Shown here: positions 1-11,400 of the stretch, piece after piece | Numbering within the stretch: position 1 is the stretch's first letter | How the letters are laid out: every line of letters begins with the position of its first letter | NCBI RefSeq assembly: GCF_000006405.1 | Contig: NW_003215631.1 | Coordinates: 7,999 to 71,998, forward strand | DNA: 64,000 nt | Reading direction: 5' to 3' | Source of the DNA: Perkinsus marinus ATCC 50983 | Taxonomy: Eukaryota; Perkinsozoa; Perkinsida; Perkinsidae | Made by a program: the position numbers and the translations under genes | The notes under the pieces: generated by a model | Databases searched by the model: none | Told to the model about the DNA's origin: nothing | What the model saw: the letters and a program-made list of their open reading frames with translations, nothing else

Positions 1-1400
1 CAACCAATTAAATAGACGACTACTATGATGAAACTGAATATGTTGTGTACCTTTATCTGATGTACATTTTTGGTACACAGCAAACAAGCAAATAATTGCG
101 CCTGAAATAAAAACTAAACACGAAAATCACAAGCAAAGTTACCTCTTTCGTAGCCTTCGCAGTACGACATTTCCTAATGCCATTAACATATAACTTAGGT
201 CTTCCTCGACCTTAAAAATCACGACAAATCAGATGATATATCACATATATTTACCCCTTTGTATCTACTAAGCCAAAGTCTCTACAAAGATGTTTATAAT
301 ACTTTAACATCAATCTATACTGTATGTAAAACATTCTTTTAAACAATATTTGAAAAATAAAATTTGGATATTTCAGTCTCTGCAAAACACTCTGCTTAAC
401 CTAGCATGTTATCGTTATCCTAGCGAACAACCATTATATTCCATCTCAACTATCATGCCAGCTGGACCTAGACTGGTCTAACTTAGTATCAGCCAAGACG
501 AGTAGACTCTCTTTGACAACCACCCTAAGTGAGCAATGAGTATTGGGTTTGGACCCGGAACTATGAGAATAAGAGCCTGACCGAGTATCTACTAAACCAA
601 AGTCTCTCCTAAAATATTTATAATACTTTAACATCAATCTATATGTAAAACATTCTTTTAAACAATATTTCACGAATAATATTTCAACCTGAATAAAATG
701 TAACATGAAATAATGCTACAAGACTTACTTTCTTCTCTTCCTATTTTTTTTCTTTTTTTCATTCTTCTTTTTCATTATTACGCCATCCTTCTAAACAAAA
801 AAATGAAAAAAATAACAAATATTAACTTACATTTCTCTTTTTTGTAAGTTGCACTTTCTTGACCTTCAGTAAATGTACAACTGCTGTAAAAACAGCAGAT
901 GAAGTGTCAATAGTAGTATTTTTCATTACTAGACAATACTGCAAAAGACATCAACTTATAAATATACTGAATATAATAATATAAATAAATTATCATAATA
1001 CCAAATATAAACTACTCGTGAAACGAAGTAAATGAAATATAAAAAATGATCGTTAAAGTCAAAAAATCCCAAGGAAAATATATCAAATACATAACATTAT
1101 TGTAACTAGAAATTTAGAAACACAGCCAAATTACCTAGACGAACTACAATGACGAAACTGAATATGTTGTTGTAACCTCTTATTCGATGTACATTTTTAT
1201 TACACAGCGAGCAACCAAATAATTGCTCCTGAAATAAAAACTAAAAATCATAATCACAGCCAAATTTACCTTCTCTGTAGGTTTAGCAGTACGGCACTTT
1301 CTGATGTCATTGACACATAGCTTAGGTCTTCCTCGACCTTGAAAAATTACAATAAATCATATGATATGTCACATATATTTACCTCCCTTTTTAGTACTAA
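1..1400. repeat. AT-rich block with duplicated exon-like segments
   Basis: This stretch is far richer in A and T than the rest of the window. About 250 bases near 20-275 recur, diverged, near 1140-1390 in the same orientation. A second segment near 255-330 recurs near 590-680. Read on the minus strand, the first repeat contains a matching exon-like segment in both copies (about 143-210 and 1270-1337). It opens with the AT-hook-like residues GRGRPKL and continues VN-x-IRKCRTAK. Each copy has an AG before it and a GTAA donor after it. The second repeat encodes KYYK...RDFGLVDT in both copies. The protein similarity between copies suggests that coding sequence was duplicated, perhaps from a decayed mobile element or gene family. 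I do not recognise the family. A pyrimidine tract lies at about 728-775. Confidence 0.6.
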
Positions 1401-1404
1401 CATT

Positions 1405-1625
1405 GGAGATGCACCCGTTAAACGCCAAATCGCGTTATTCACGATGTGATAAACGCGAAAAACACGAAGTGATAATCGACTCTATCACATCGCGAAAAAA
1501 CGCTACTGAAAACCGCCTTTTCGCGAAAATCACGCATCGTATATCGCGCTATTTCACATTATGTGATATATCGCGTTATCGCGCTCTATTCACAGCCGAG
1601 ACCAGGTAGTAACTGTGGTTTTCGC
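1405..1625. repeat. cluster of short palindromic CGCG and GTGATA motifs
   Basis: Within about 220 bases the words TCGCG/CGCGA and GTGATA/TATCAC recur many times on both strands, for example around 1425-1465, 1485-1535 and 1550-1590. The short open frames here are repetitive and show no family motif, so I do not call a gene. The pattern could be a fold-back element end, a binding-site array or eroded tandem repeats. Confidence 0.45.
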
Positions 1626-1749
1626 ATATATCGTATCATACGATTCGTATGTATGATATATGCAACTTCCGCGGCTCAAATCTGGTTCTTTCTCATGAAA
1701 ACCTTGGATCTTCTCCAACTCGACTGCATCATCTTTTTCAAATCGTGAT

Positions 1750-2600
1750 CCGGAAAGGTATTACGTGCACAGAAGGGTGAACGAACAATTCCTGCACAGC
1801 AAAGATACTAGCAAATTGAACAGTGGCCAATTCAAATCCAAACAATCGTAAAGTATTCAATATTTTATGTTCATCGCTTAGAGTTTTTCCTTTTCAAATG
1901 ACTATCTCGAATATTGCGAAGCAAGGTCCGTTTCCAGAATCCGCCGAACATATTCACTTGAGGCACATAAAGGATCACTTGACCTACAGGCAGATCGTTG
2001 TATTGGGAATTTGGAAGCACGATAACTTCAAGCGCACGTCAGACTAATTCTGCATGTATCGTTCTCGTATATGTCCTGTTCAGGTGGGCCATTTTTGCTT
2101 CGAAATACGATCACGTGCTCGGACGAAAAAAAAAATTACGTCTCCTTCCACTGATGATATGAGATCGCAAGAAGTCTGGTCACCAGACTCTGGGGGATCC
2201 GAGCACAGAGGAGCCTCCTCTGTGGAGGAGCCTCCTCCACAGATGAGACGATATTAGTCTGAGTACCATCAATATCTGAACAGAGAAACGGCCCCTAAGC
2301 TCAGCTATACTCCCCACTAGAGCTCGTCCGGAAGGAGAGTCCGGACTCCTCGATAGAATATCTTCACTCCGTCCCTGCAGAATCGCAGTAGCCAGGCATA
2401 CCCATGTCACCTTCCACCAATTCTGCGATCCACTCTCGGGATTGTGCCCCCGAAGAGCTAGCGCCGACCTCCGCATCCTAGGCGCCATGCTGAAAAATCT
2501 CAGTCCCCTCATTGTTGGCATAAATGAGATTCCGAGCAACAAAACCATTCTGAATTCAATTCGTGCACTGCATGAATGCATACTGCATGACATGCAGTAT
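1750..2600. other. no supported gene; nested short inverted repeats
   Basis: I see no convincing gene here. A minus-strand open frame spans 2180-2593, but it has no recognisable motif and no supporting neighbour. Near 2203-2235 two short inverted repeats sit side by side, each with GCC at its centre (arms CACAGAGGA/TCCTCTGTG, then GGAGGA/TCCTCC). Confidence 0.3.
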
Positions 2601-2624
2601 TAATTGAGTATCAAGTAAGTATGA

Positions 2625-2850
2625 ATCATACTTCAATTCAATAAATTCGAGTGAATTTCAATCAAATCCAAATCAAGTTAATTTCAGCTAGATAATATGT
2701 AGTAGATATCAGGTGAATTCCAAATAATTTTCAAGTAATCTTAGGTTGAATTTCAATTCAGTTCAATTTCTCGCGAATCGCGAGTGAATTTCAGGTGAAT
2801 TTCAAGCGAATTTCGGGTGAGTTTCAGGTGAACTTAAATGATCTTACAAT
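2625..2850. repeat. degenerate tandem repeat of a GTGAATTTCA-like unit
   Basis: Variants of GTGAATTTCAG, GTTAATTTCAG, GTGAATTTCAA and GTGAGTTTCAG follow one another with loose spacing of about 10-12 bases. The array is clearest between 2785 and 2845. It looks like an old minisatellite. No gene is supported from 2850 to 3600. Confidence 0.65.
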
Positions 2851-3618
2851 GGAATTCATCTCATCAACACGAAGCAAGATAGTAGTTCTTGGAGGAAGGG
2901 TAAAGACTTAGCTATCTGACTAGCAACAATCGAGTCATCCATGATGAGAAGCGACGAGGGTTAAGACACAAAGATAAGTTTTTGCCGCTCGCTTGTCTGG
3001 CGTCTGGACCGAATACTCGGCGATACGCAGAGGGTATTCCACATCACAGAGTGCACCTCTGGCTCAGTTGAAGCTTCGTTAGCACTTCGACCAGACACAA
3101 ATTCGCGGCTAAGACTTAGCCGCCAAGTTTGGCAAGTTGTGTTCAATCCAAATGGCGAGGCGAAACTACGCGATTTCTCACTATATCAGCGGACAATGTC
3201 CGCCGGACATCCCCATGGGACAATGACACAACGGCAAAGTGTGTGATCGTATCTCCACAACTGGGCACGCAACGTGCTGCATCCCGTTGACCGGAGGTCG
3301 ACTCCTGTATTCCGTCATTGTGGTCTCAAATTAATTCGTGTGTGGCTCACGAACTGACGCACTAACAGATCTGGGAAAGATCTGTGACAGTACCTGCATT
3401 GCAGGTCCTGCAAGTGAATGCGAATAACATGTAAGAAAATTGCTATGTACTAAGAGGTTCAGCGCCAAATTCCACGTTTCAGTCATCTAGTCTAAGTCTG
3501 AGTTACCAACTGTGGAAGAAGACTACGGCAATTACTCCTGCTGCTCCAAACCATTGAACCGCTAAATTTGAACGCAATGTCATCGGAGATGTGATGAAGT
3601 CTCACAGCCATGCAGGAG

Positions 3619-4511
3619 TCAAGAGGCAGGAAAATCGCTGGAGCTCATCTGCAATGCGCGGCTCTTTCCCAGCATCCGTTGAGTAGTCTCGTACTGCTTA
3701 TCGAGTCTTTCAATTATCTCATCAACGGAATCATGATCGGGAGACGAATCCATAGTCGTAGAGACAATGTCCACCGCCGCTTCGACCGGTCCTATCCTAT
3801 CGCCGTCGGCGGTCGGAGGTTTCTCCGTGACCGAACTCGCGTTAGGCCACTCGAGATTTCGCAGCCTCGCCTCAAGCTGGTCTAAGCGTGACTCGACCTG
3901 CTCTGAGAGTGTATCCACTTTCAGCTCAACAGAGCTAACTGCTCTGACGAGCCGTTCCATAGAATCGGACAAGCAGTCCATCCCAAAAGTTGGAGCATTC
4001 GGAGACGGCCGACTCCTTGCATCCTCAATAGAAAGTGAACTTTGGAGACAATTTGTTTTCGTTCTTTGAACCAAGGCAGGCTCGCCCGTTCTCTTAGTTG
4101 TCCTAAGGAGGAAGAATCGATTAGTACTGATGGGATACTCGGAAATCCAAAGCGGGTGATAACTATTCCTGTCGGTTCAATGCAATAGAACGAAGTATTC
4201 ACACTCAGTTCGCACCGCGGGATTGACTGCATTAGCTTCCCTCCTAGCTGCTTATCCAGTTTGAGAAGCTCCTCAGCCACCCGAGACGTCATGTCCAACT
4301 TTTTCAATAGAAAGCCGCTAGAGAAGAACTGCTGTAGTGTAATGCACGGGCTGATCTCGAGAACTTCCCGCATGAATTTGTAGACAATCTACAACAGCCA
4401 TATTGACTTCGAGACTATTGATTCACTCACCTTCATAAACTCGAGATCCGACTTGTATGCTCCGAATTCTTCATATTTTCCGTGAATGTGCAGTGTTATT
4501 TGGGGTGACAT
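3619..4511 (-). CDS. unrecognised protein with C-terminal coiled coil
   Basis: I do not recognise the family. The likely start at 4511 gives MSPQITLHIHGKYEEF. Splicing out a GTGAGT...TTGTAG intron near 4380-4425 joins it in frame to IVYKFMREVLEISPC. A helical region follows (RVAEELLKLDKQLGGK). The last exon, read to a stop at 3619, contains a strong heptad pattern (SMERLVRAVSSVELKVDTL, then EQVESRLDQLEARLRNLE) and an acidic tail rich in Ser and Asp. One or two small introns separate the helical part from the coiled-coil part, and I have not fixed their exact sites. It may be a structural or complex-forming protein, but no function can be named. Confidence 0.55.
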
Positions 4512-4826
4512 GGTCAAGAAGAAGAAATGGTATATCCCTAGGAGATCTGTAGCCTTACCTACCAAGAAGAGTTCTTCTGATGAGCTGATACAGTATTACA
4601 TTCGCTCAAGAGTCTGTCATAGTATAAGTTATCAGGAGGTTCATGATGACATTTTCGGAGATGAGTTAGAAGCCTCATTGCTGCTTGTCGCACACGATAT
4701 TGAGAATTCTTGAGGACGACCGGTGTTGACATTGTATCGTCAAATCACACAACTGAAGGCCTGAAAACCGCCACAAAACCTCCGACACAACAAGAGGTCA
4801 CCGAGGAGTATACATCCAAGAGCAAT

Positions 4827-5960
4827 CTAAGCTTCTTTCCCAGTAATGCTGACTTTAACTGCTTTGCTGCTGCGCTTCTTGCTCTTTCCCCCAGCAGTCA
4901 TGAGATGCCGCTTCAGTCGCCCTGAGTGAGATTCCCCGGTGCAACATAGGTAATCCCGAGAGAAAAACGAGTATAAATTCGGGAAACACAAGCATAGAAA
5001 TACCCTTGACGGTCCCGAGATCCAGTCTCTCCTTGTGAGCAGCTTCAACATTCGACACTGGTTGAATCCTATATGTCCCTGCTCCAGATAGAGGCTGCGT
5101 AGCTAAGAAAGCAAGGCACTTCAAGTGTGAAAGAATCCCCGTCATTGAATACCGTACCATCGAGAGCGATACCACAATTGGGAATCATTGCATGCCTACT
5201 CTGGACCTGTTGCTGAGCTGTCAACCGTGGACCCTGAGTATTGCGAAGGTTCAAACACAGCGGAGAGCGTGAATGTGACCTTCTGCTTTTGGATGGCTCA
5301 AGAAGCCTGTCGCATATCCTCTGCAGTGGCTTTGATGTACCTCAAAGCAGGGAGCTATGTCGTCAAGTCCATACACAGTCGAATCTATACCTCGATTATC
5401 GAGGCTCGATATATTCCCACGAGTTTCATTCCCTTGACTCTGAATCAGTTTGAGCCAATGCTGTATCAGCTGCTCCTCGAACACCTGAGAAATGACGAAG
5501 TTGAAGCATTATCTTCCCAAGTGGTCGCATGAACTCACAGTATTTTCAGTGGTCTCGTCTTTATGATAGTACATATCTTTCACTGCCCAGCCACGTACTT
5601 TAGTACGACAACTCTCTGGATCGTAGAGTGCGTTAGCACCTTTTCGATCGAATCCTGAGATCACACATCACGTTTCCTGAAACACCTGATAGGCTGAAAT
5701 TGTTAAAATTTATCGGAATTCCCGCAAACGGAGAAAATCATCACGAACGAGTTCAGTAACTCGCAATGTCAAGAGCGATAGTACTTCCTGCGGGCTATGG
5801 GACGAGGAGTTGACGGTAGCCTCTGGAGAGGAGTCCTTCTCCATAGGTAACAGCAGAGCCTTGTCTTGATACTGTTGACGATTGTCCAATGATGCTGCGC
5901 TTGTCCGTGCCTCCGGATATGATGTTCACTCGGAAGAAAAATATTTGACACTGGAGAACC
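4827..5960 (-). CDS. unrecognised intron-rich protein with basic C-terminus
   Basis: I do not recognise this protein. Reading the minus strand and removing short GT-AG introns gives a continuous product. Its segments in order include SPQEVLSLLTLRVTELVRDD, FDRKGANALYDPE, WAVKDMYYHKDETTENT, FEEQLIQHWLKLIQSQ, LQRICDRLLEPSK and a lysine-rich end (GKSKKRSSKAVKVSITGKEA) before the stop at 4827. Introns lie near 5637-5711, 5487-5534, 5344-5390, about 5115-5195 and 4923-5003. The 5' end is unresolved and may extend to about 6030. The gene lies about 250 bases downstream of the SET-domain gene on the same strand. The basic tail suggests nucleic-acid contact or nuclear location, which is inference only. 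Confidence 0.5.
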
Positions 5961-6282
5961 GCAGGATATCCCACCAACTCAAACACGAGGCAAGAGAATG
6001 AAAGCGATTGGACGCTCGCCAATATCTAGATTAGCTGATGGATAATTGAATTCCGCTTGATGATAATATAACTTGCAACACCCAACGAATGCCAAGTATA
6101 CAGTATGATACTACCGTAAAACCGAGGCCAATAGTGCTACAACCATTGAATAAACTTGTGCGACAAGTAAACCATCCCTCAGAAACCAGACCTTAAACTG
6201 AGACTGGGGCCACCAATTGATTCTACGCGCGAGAAACAACAAACGGATCACCGAAAATATCTAAGTGGCCATCCAGATGCCA

Positions 6283-7571
6283 TTACGGGAACACAACTGG
6301 TGGAGGCTCTCGACAATCACAATCACGTTTGTTCCAGAAAGCACTTCCATAGGAACCGTAGAGCTCTTCGCCAGGATGTATATACCTGATAACCAAACCT
6401 ACATGAAAGATACCCCCGAGACTGCCCTACACTACCTTGTAGCTTTAACGACCAGCATTTTCACACCCGTAGCAGTGACAGATGTTGCGATTGGAGAGGC
6501 AGGAATCCTCTTGCAGTTCCTAGTTGATCTCGGCTCTACGACTGATACCTCAATTGGGCAGAATTCAACATTGTTGAAGGCTGAGCCGGAGCCACCCATA
6601 TTGATTAGCTGACCAACATACATCCCCTTCATTAGACAAGTAAAGAGACCATCGACATATATGAGCTTATGCATGAGCGGTATACAATGAGAGGATAGTG
6701 CTCCACCGAAATTATCCTTCATCCAATGCCTCTGTGCCTCGGAGAATAAGTGCCCCGAATAAAGAGTGATTACTTCGTTCTTGTGGAAGCTCTTCATCGC
6801 GAAGACCCCTCTACCGCCGCCGAATATTCGGGACCATCTCACCGTCAACGCCTCGTTGTCTCCGAGTGCATAAGCTTTCTGTAGGAGTGATTCGAGAGAA
6901 CAAGTACGGCCACTGAGAATCAGTCTGGCATCATCATCTTCCGTAGAGCAGCAGTCTTTCCACGGTTGTGAGAAGTAGTTAGGTAACATGGTTTCAGAAA
7001 CGTCATCGGCGTCATCCGTATATCGACAATAGGGGAGCTTATACTGCGCGAACCACTGTTCCTGTTCGGGATGAGGCATGAGACCACATAGTCTAGCTTT
7101 GTCCGGATGTACGAAGTACATATCTTGACTACCCACTACATCTCTGTCCTTCTTATGCCTTCCGTGTGTGCATGTTAGCTGCAGTTCAGCAGCAGTTGGA
7201 GCACACTCAGTTATCTCTGCTAGACTCCGTGATTCCCCATCGACCCACCCAACGAAAAACCGCATATCCCATCGTATCTTATCATCCCTTGTCGCCTCAG
7301 ACTTGACAATAATCTTCCTGGCGAGATACTGCTCAGCTACATCCCTCAAAGCTTGGGAGTCAGCTGAGCTCGAGGTCTCTCCCTGGAAGTCTGGCATGGT
7401 CAGAGGACAACCCAACTCGGAAGTCGATGTCGTTGATTCAGTAGCGTCTTCCCGAGGAGGGATCGCCGGTGGCTCCTCGATAGAGCGCTTACGCTTCGGC
7501 GGCCTCCCTCGACGTCGACGTACGATAATCTCGGTTCCACTCAGAGAGGACGGCGGTGGGGGTTCAGACAT
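6283..7571 (-). CDS. SET-domain protein with N-terminal AT-hook
   Basis: This is a putative lysine methyltransferase of about 412 residues in two exons, split by a 50-nt intron at 6386-6435. The ATG at 7571 gives MSEPPPPSS; the longer open frame upstream begins with a non-ATG codon. Near residue 15-25 is RRRRGRPPKRKR, an AT-hook-like basic motif for minor-groove DNA binding. The C-terminal third carries SET landmarks: GRGVFAMKSFHKNEVITLYSG, then GQLINMGGSGSAFNNVEF, and after the splice YIHPGEELYGSYG. Two oddities stand out. The usual NHS..PN cofactor loop reads NMGGSG...NN, so the conserved His is missing. Also, the C-terminus has only RDCDC and no full post-SET zinc cluster. It could be a divergent active enzyme or a SET protein with changed chemistry. 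Histone or other substrate is unknown. Confidence 0.8.
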
Positions 7572-7616
7572 GTGAGAAATACAAAGCTCACAAAATGCTG
7601 GATGAGCCCGGCTCAC

Positions 7617-8053
7617 TGATCATCAACGCTGAGTACTCGACATATTCGAAAGTTACAAGAGACTATTTTCATGGAGTCATGGAGCGGTATCCCTAGCAAC
7701 CCATTAACTTGCATGCGCCATGGCTCACCACCTTTGCCGCGATGAGATAGGTCCCGGAAGAAGATAGGATTCATCAAGAACTTGAGTCTGTGAGTGGTTA
7801 CCATCACTTGATTACACACTCCCATCGCTTGAATATCCAAGAGGTAATATTTGCCCCGATGGCAAGAATGAATATACCAGACCTTGCGGGGAAAGGTCGG
7901 ATCATACAGAATTCTAGCTCACCAATAAAGCTTTGTATAGTCAATCAATACTAGCTGAGAGTCGGAAACAACTATAACCCTCTGAGCCAGATACCCCTTT
8001 TTGAGTTCATCGTACTTCTGTTCGAATAATAAAGGAGTACTACCTGTAGCCAT
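7617..8053 (-). CDS. small unrecognised protein
   Basis: An ATG at 8053 opens MATGSTPLLFEQKYDELKKG followed by YLAQRVIVVSDSQLVLIDYT. A GTGAGC donor then follows with an acceptor about 40 bases on. The downstream part, ending at 7617, encodes LKFLMNPIFFRDLSHRGKGG and GEPWRMQVNGLLGIPLHDS. The exact joins are not settled because more than one acceptor keeps a frame open. I do not recognise a family. The gene ends about 45 bases upstream of the SET-protein start, on the same strand. Confidence 0.4.
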
Positions 8054-8449
8054 ACTCCCCAATATCGATTCAGAACAATGGGTACTTCGGAGAGCAAATT
8101 GAATTCCGTAACTGAGGCACGTAATAAATAAGGCAGCGCTTGAGCCGATAGTCTTCAGCGCGGCCGCTCAACGACGTACAGGCAGAGTTACATAATAGGA
8201 AAAGGCAGTTCCACCCTGGCGGGATGAACAGACGAGATTTCGTAGCCTACCCGAGCATCACCTTAACAATGGCTTCATCCGCCGGAGCTGTATTACGCAA
8301 GGATTCATGCCAGGTGCGATTGAAGGAACAAAAAACTGCCGCATCCCCCCATACTCCGAGAAAGTAAGCACCCCGAGAAACGCAGTCAGGGTATCGCAAT
8401 GATCATCGAGATAACTTACATTTCATATCATGGCTCTCACTCAAGTCTC
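8054..8449. other. intergenic stretch, nothing recognised
   Basis: No coding frame with motif support, RNA gene or repeat was found between the start of the small gene at 8053 and the 3' end of the RCC1-repeat gene. Confidence 0.4.
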
Positions 8450-11400
8450 AGTGCATGTGTATTCTACACCTGACTCGTGGTTGCCAACAAGCTCGTGTGG
8501 GTCTCCGACGTACTGATGTATCGCACCTGATGACATAGCTCTCAAAAATACAAATCAATACACTACAGAGACTACATGGTAATCCTTGACAACATACAGC
8601 GGAGCTGGAGACCAGATGATGGATTTCTCTTCCGAGGTAGCAGTTCGCGAATTCGAGTTCTGCACCGCTACTGGCGGTGCAAAGCCAAGCTGCCCGTACC
8701 TGTATCCAATCAGTTAACTGCTCAACACTTGTGCATAAGTTACGAGTTATGTCCACAGAAGAAGGTTTCTCCGGAGGCATCCAAGAAGATGGAGTGCATG
8801 GCTGCAGCTGCACACATGACTATGCTTCTCCCATCCTATCCCACGGTTTTATACAAAGATGGGAAACCCACAATGTCTGCCCCACTACCTTGTCGCTGAG
8901 AGATGCCACAATTGATGGGCTACAACGAATCACGTCACGACCTTGATTGTTCCGGCCAATTCCAAGCTGGCCTACAGCATTTGATCCAAAAGATACTACC
9001 TGCCGACCAATAGAAGCAGCTAAGGCGGGAGTGTTGATGCTTACGACACGTCCCCAAGATATCGCCATGATACTGTGCTCTCCCCCCGCAGCTATTGATG
9101 CCACGTAATACCTGCTCCAGCGCTAACACAGAGCGCCATAAGCCCATGATCACTTGCTAGCTGAGTCCGCCCCCTCAAACTTTGAACCTACAATCAATAT
9201 GAACTGTCATGATCATTCGGCCAACATGACCAACTCAACTCCTACCTACTGGGTGTTTCCTGAACCTGATAAGATTTGAAAAGCTCCGCTAGATTTCCCA
9301 TCGCGTGTTTATTACCTCTGGATGTCCCCCACCTCCTTGGGTACAAATTGATCCTGTACGCTACCTATACCCAGCTGCCCACAGGAGTTGCTTCCCCAAG
9401 CATAGCTGAGAGAATAGTCATCACTGCGAGACCGGACAGTGTGTCGGCATTACACCTTCTCCTCTAATGTTACAGGATCGAAAGTACTAGCCATCGAATG
9501 AGCCTCTCCGCAAATGAGAAGTCTGACCTAGTGCTCACTCAGCCTACGCCCTTGGCGTTCCGCGCGACTGTACTCACTGCCGAGAGATCCTCCACTAATA
9601 TCGGGGTTGCCGTATGTTTGCAAGTAGGCACGCCTAACTGCCCTTGCGTATTGCCACCACAAGCCCATACCTATTCAGCCCGAGATCTGCCAAGTACCAC
9701 CCCACACATCACAGCATACGATTCCAACGCTGCTCAGCAACAGAGAGTGCCTGGAGCCGCAGCCAATTTGAACGATGGGGTGTGACGTGGTGAAGCGTAT
9801 CTGCCCCCATGATAAAGCAGTCTTCCGAAAGAGTACGACCATCTCACAATAGAAGGTGTCTGGTTTGTCAGTGCCTCATATCCCAAACCCATTGCACCAT
9901 CAGTCTGAGTACCACAACTATAAACATGACCTAAGAGTGCGACAATGTCTACGAAGGCAAAATGGCCACTGATCCTACCGCTGGAGGACAGCATCAGGGT
10001 ATGAGTTTGACCGATGGAACTCGTAGACGACGATGCAACTTGTACGACGTGAACCCTAGATCAAACTCCGCATTGTCCCGAATCCACCAGGTACAATATT
10101 ACTCCCTCATTATCTTAACCAATTCTGGCGTTTCCTTCAATCTTACGCCCTTGACTCCACCTCTCTCAATTGCTCCAGCACTCATAAAATCTCCTGCGTC
10201 AGATTGTATACCTCGGGATGTGAAAGGGAGCCTCACACATAACATGACCAAGTGAACTACCAAGCTGGCCCCATCTATTGCTCCCCCATGCATATACCTT
10301 CCCTCGTGCAGTCGTAGCGAAATTGCAATCTCCACCAGCTTCAACCTAATCGACTACCATTACTGACTACTATTACTGACTCGTTCCTGCACTTGTATGC
10401 AATCTTTGCCGCGCAAAACATCAACAGTCATCACATGACTAGTATTCTGTCCATAGCGCGAGTGCACTCCCGCAGGCAACTTCATCGTCCCCAGCTGACC
10501 ATACGTATTATCGCCAAAAGTGATGATAACTAGCATAACCACCGATCGATCAATAACATACACCCTTACCAGCACCACTATGAATGTCAGGTAGAATGCC
10601 CTGATCGATGCATTGAAGGCCTAGAGAAAACACACCACGACGAGTGGTAGTCATATGCACCTGTCCAAGAATAGGAACAATAGCCAAAAACCGAGGATCA
10701 CATCCAGCTCAACATGATCGGGACTCCGTGATATCCTCTCCCCGTGTAATGAGGCTGTAACTGAGAAGTACGTCGACGACACGACTACCCTTGAGAGATA
10801 TCGACCTGGACATAATTCTGATAGTGATCCTCCTCCTACGTCGGTGAGCGCTCTTATAGCACCGGAGGTAGTGGCTTGCAGCATGATCGACTTGGATAAA
10901 GATCGTGCTATCTGCGACATTCAAGGGACCATTGTGAACAAGCTCTCGAGTCGTCCTCACATTAACTTTTTCCTTCAAAGATCGGCGGGCGACCATGTTC
11001 CGATGCAAACTACGAATTCCACGCCTTTTGGAAGAATATCTATCAGGGAGCACAAGCTAGTTCGATGAAACTCAGACACACGAGTACATAGCGTGCGACT
11101 TTGCCATGAGAAGACGCCTGCCATGTCCATCCGCTGTTTTCACAGCATTATCAGCAATAGATAGTACCTGACCCAAGCGTCTCGATCTGTGACGCGCCCT
11201 CAGCCGTGATTTTCACAATGTCCCTTATATTGCAGAGCATTTCCATTTTATTCCGCATCCGCGCGAGGCGGCCAGACTGTTGTTGCTTCATTGCTTTGAC
11301 GACCAGAGATACCTCGCGATGATTCCAATCAAAGACATGGCATGGCAGACGCGTACCGCAAGCTTCCACGCTGCGGAGGCTGATGGTCTTGGATCCCATA

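Noticed and set aside
2180-2593. 137-codon minus-strand frame
   Set aside because: No motif, no splice-consistent neighbours, and it overlaps nested inverted repeats. It is mentioned only as a possibility.
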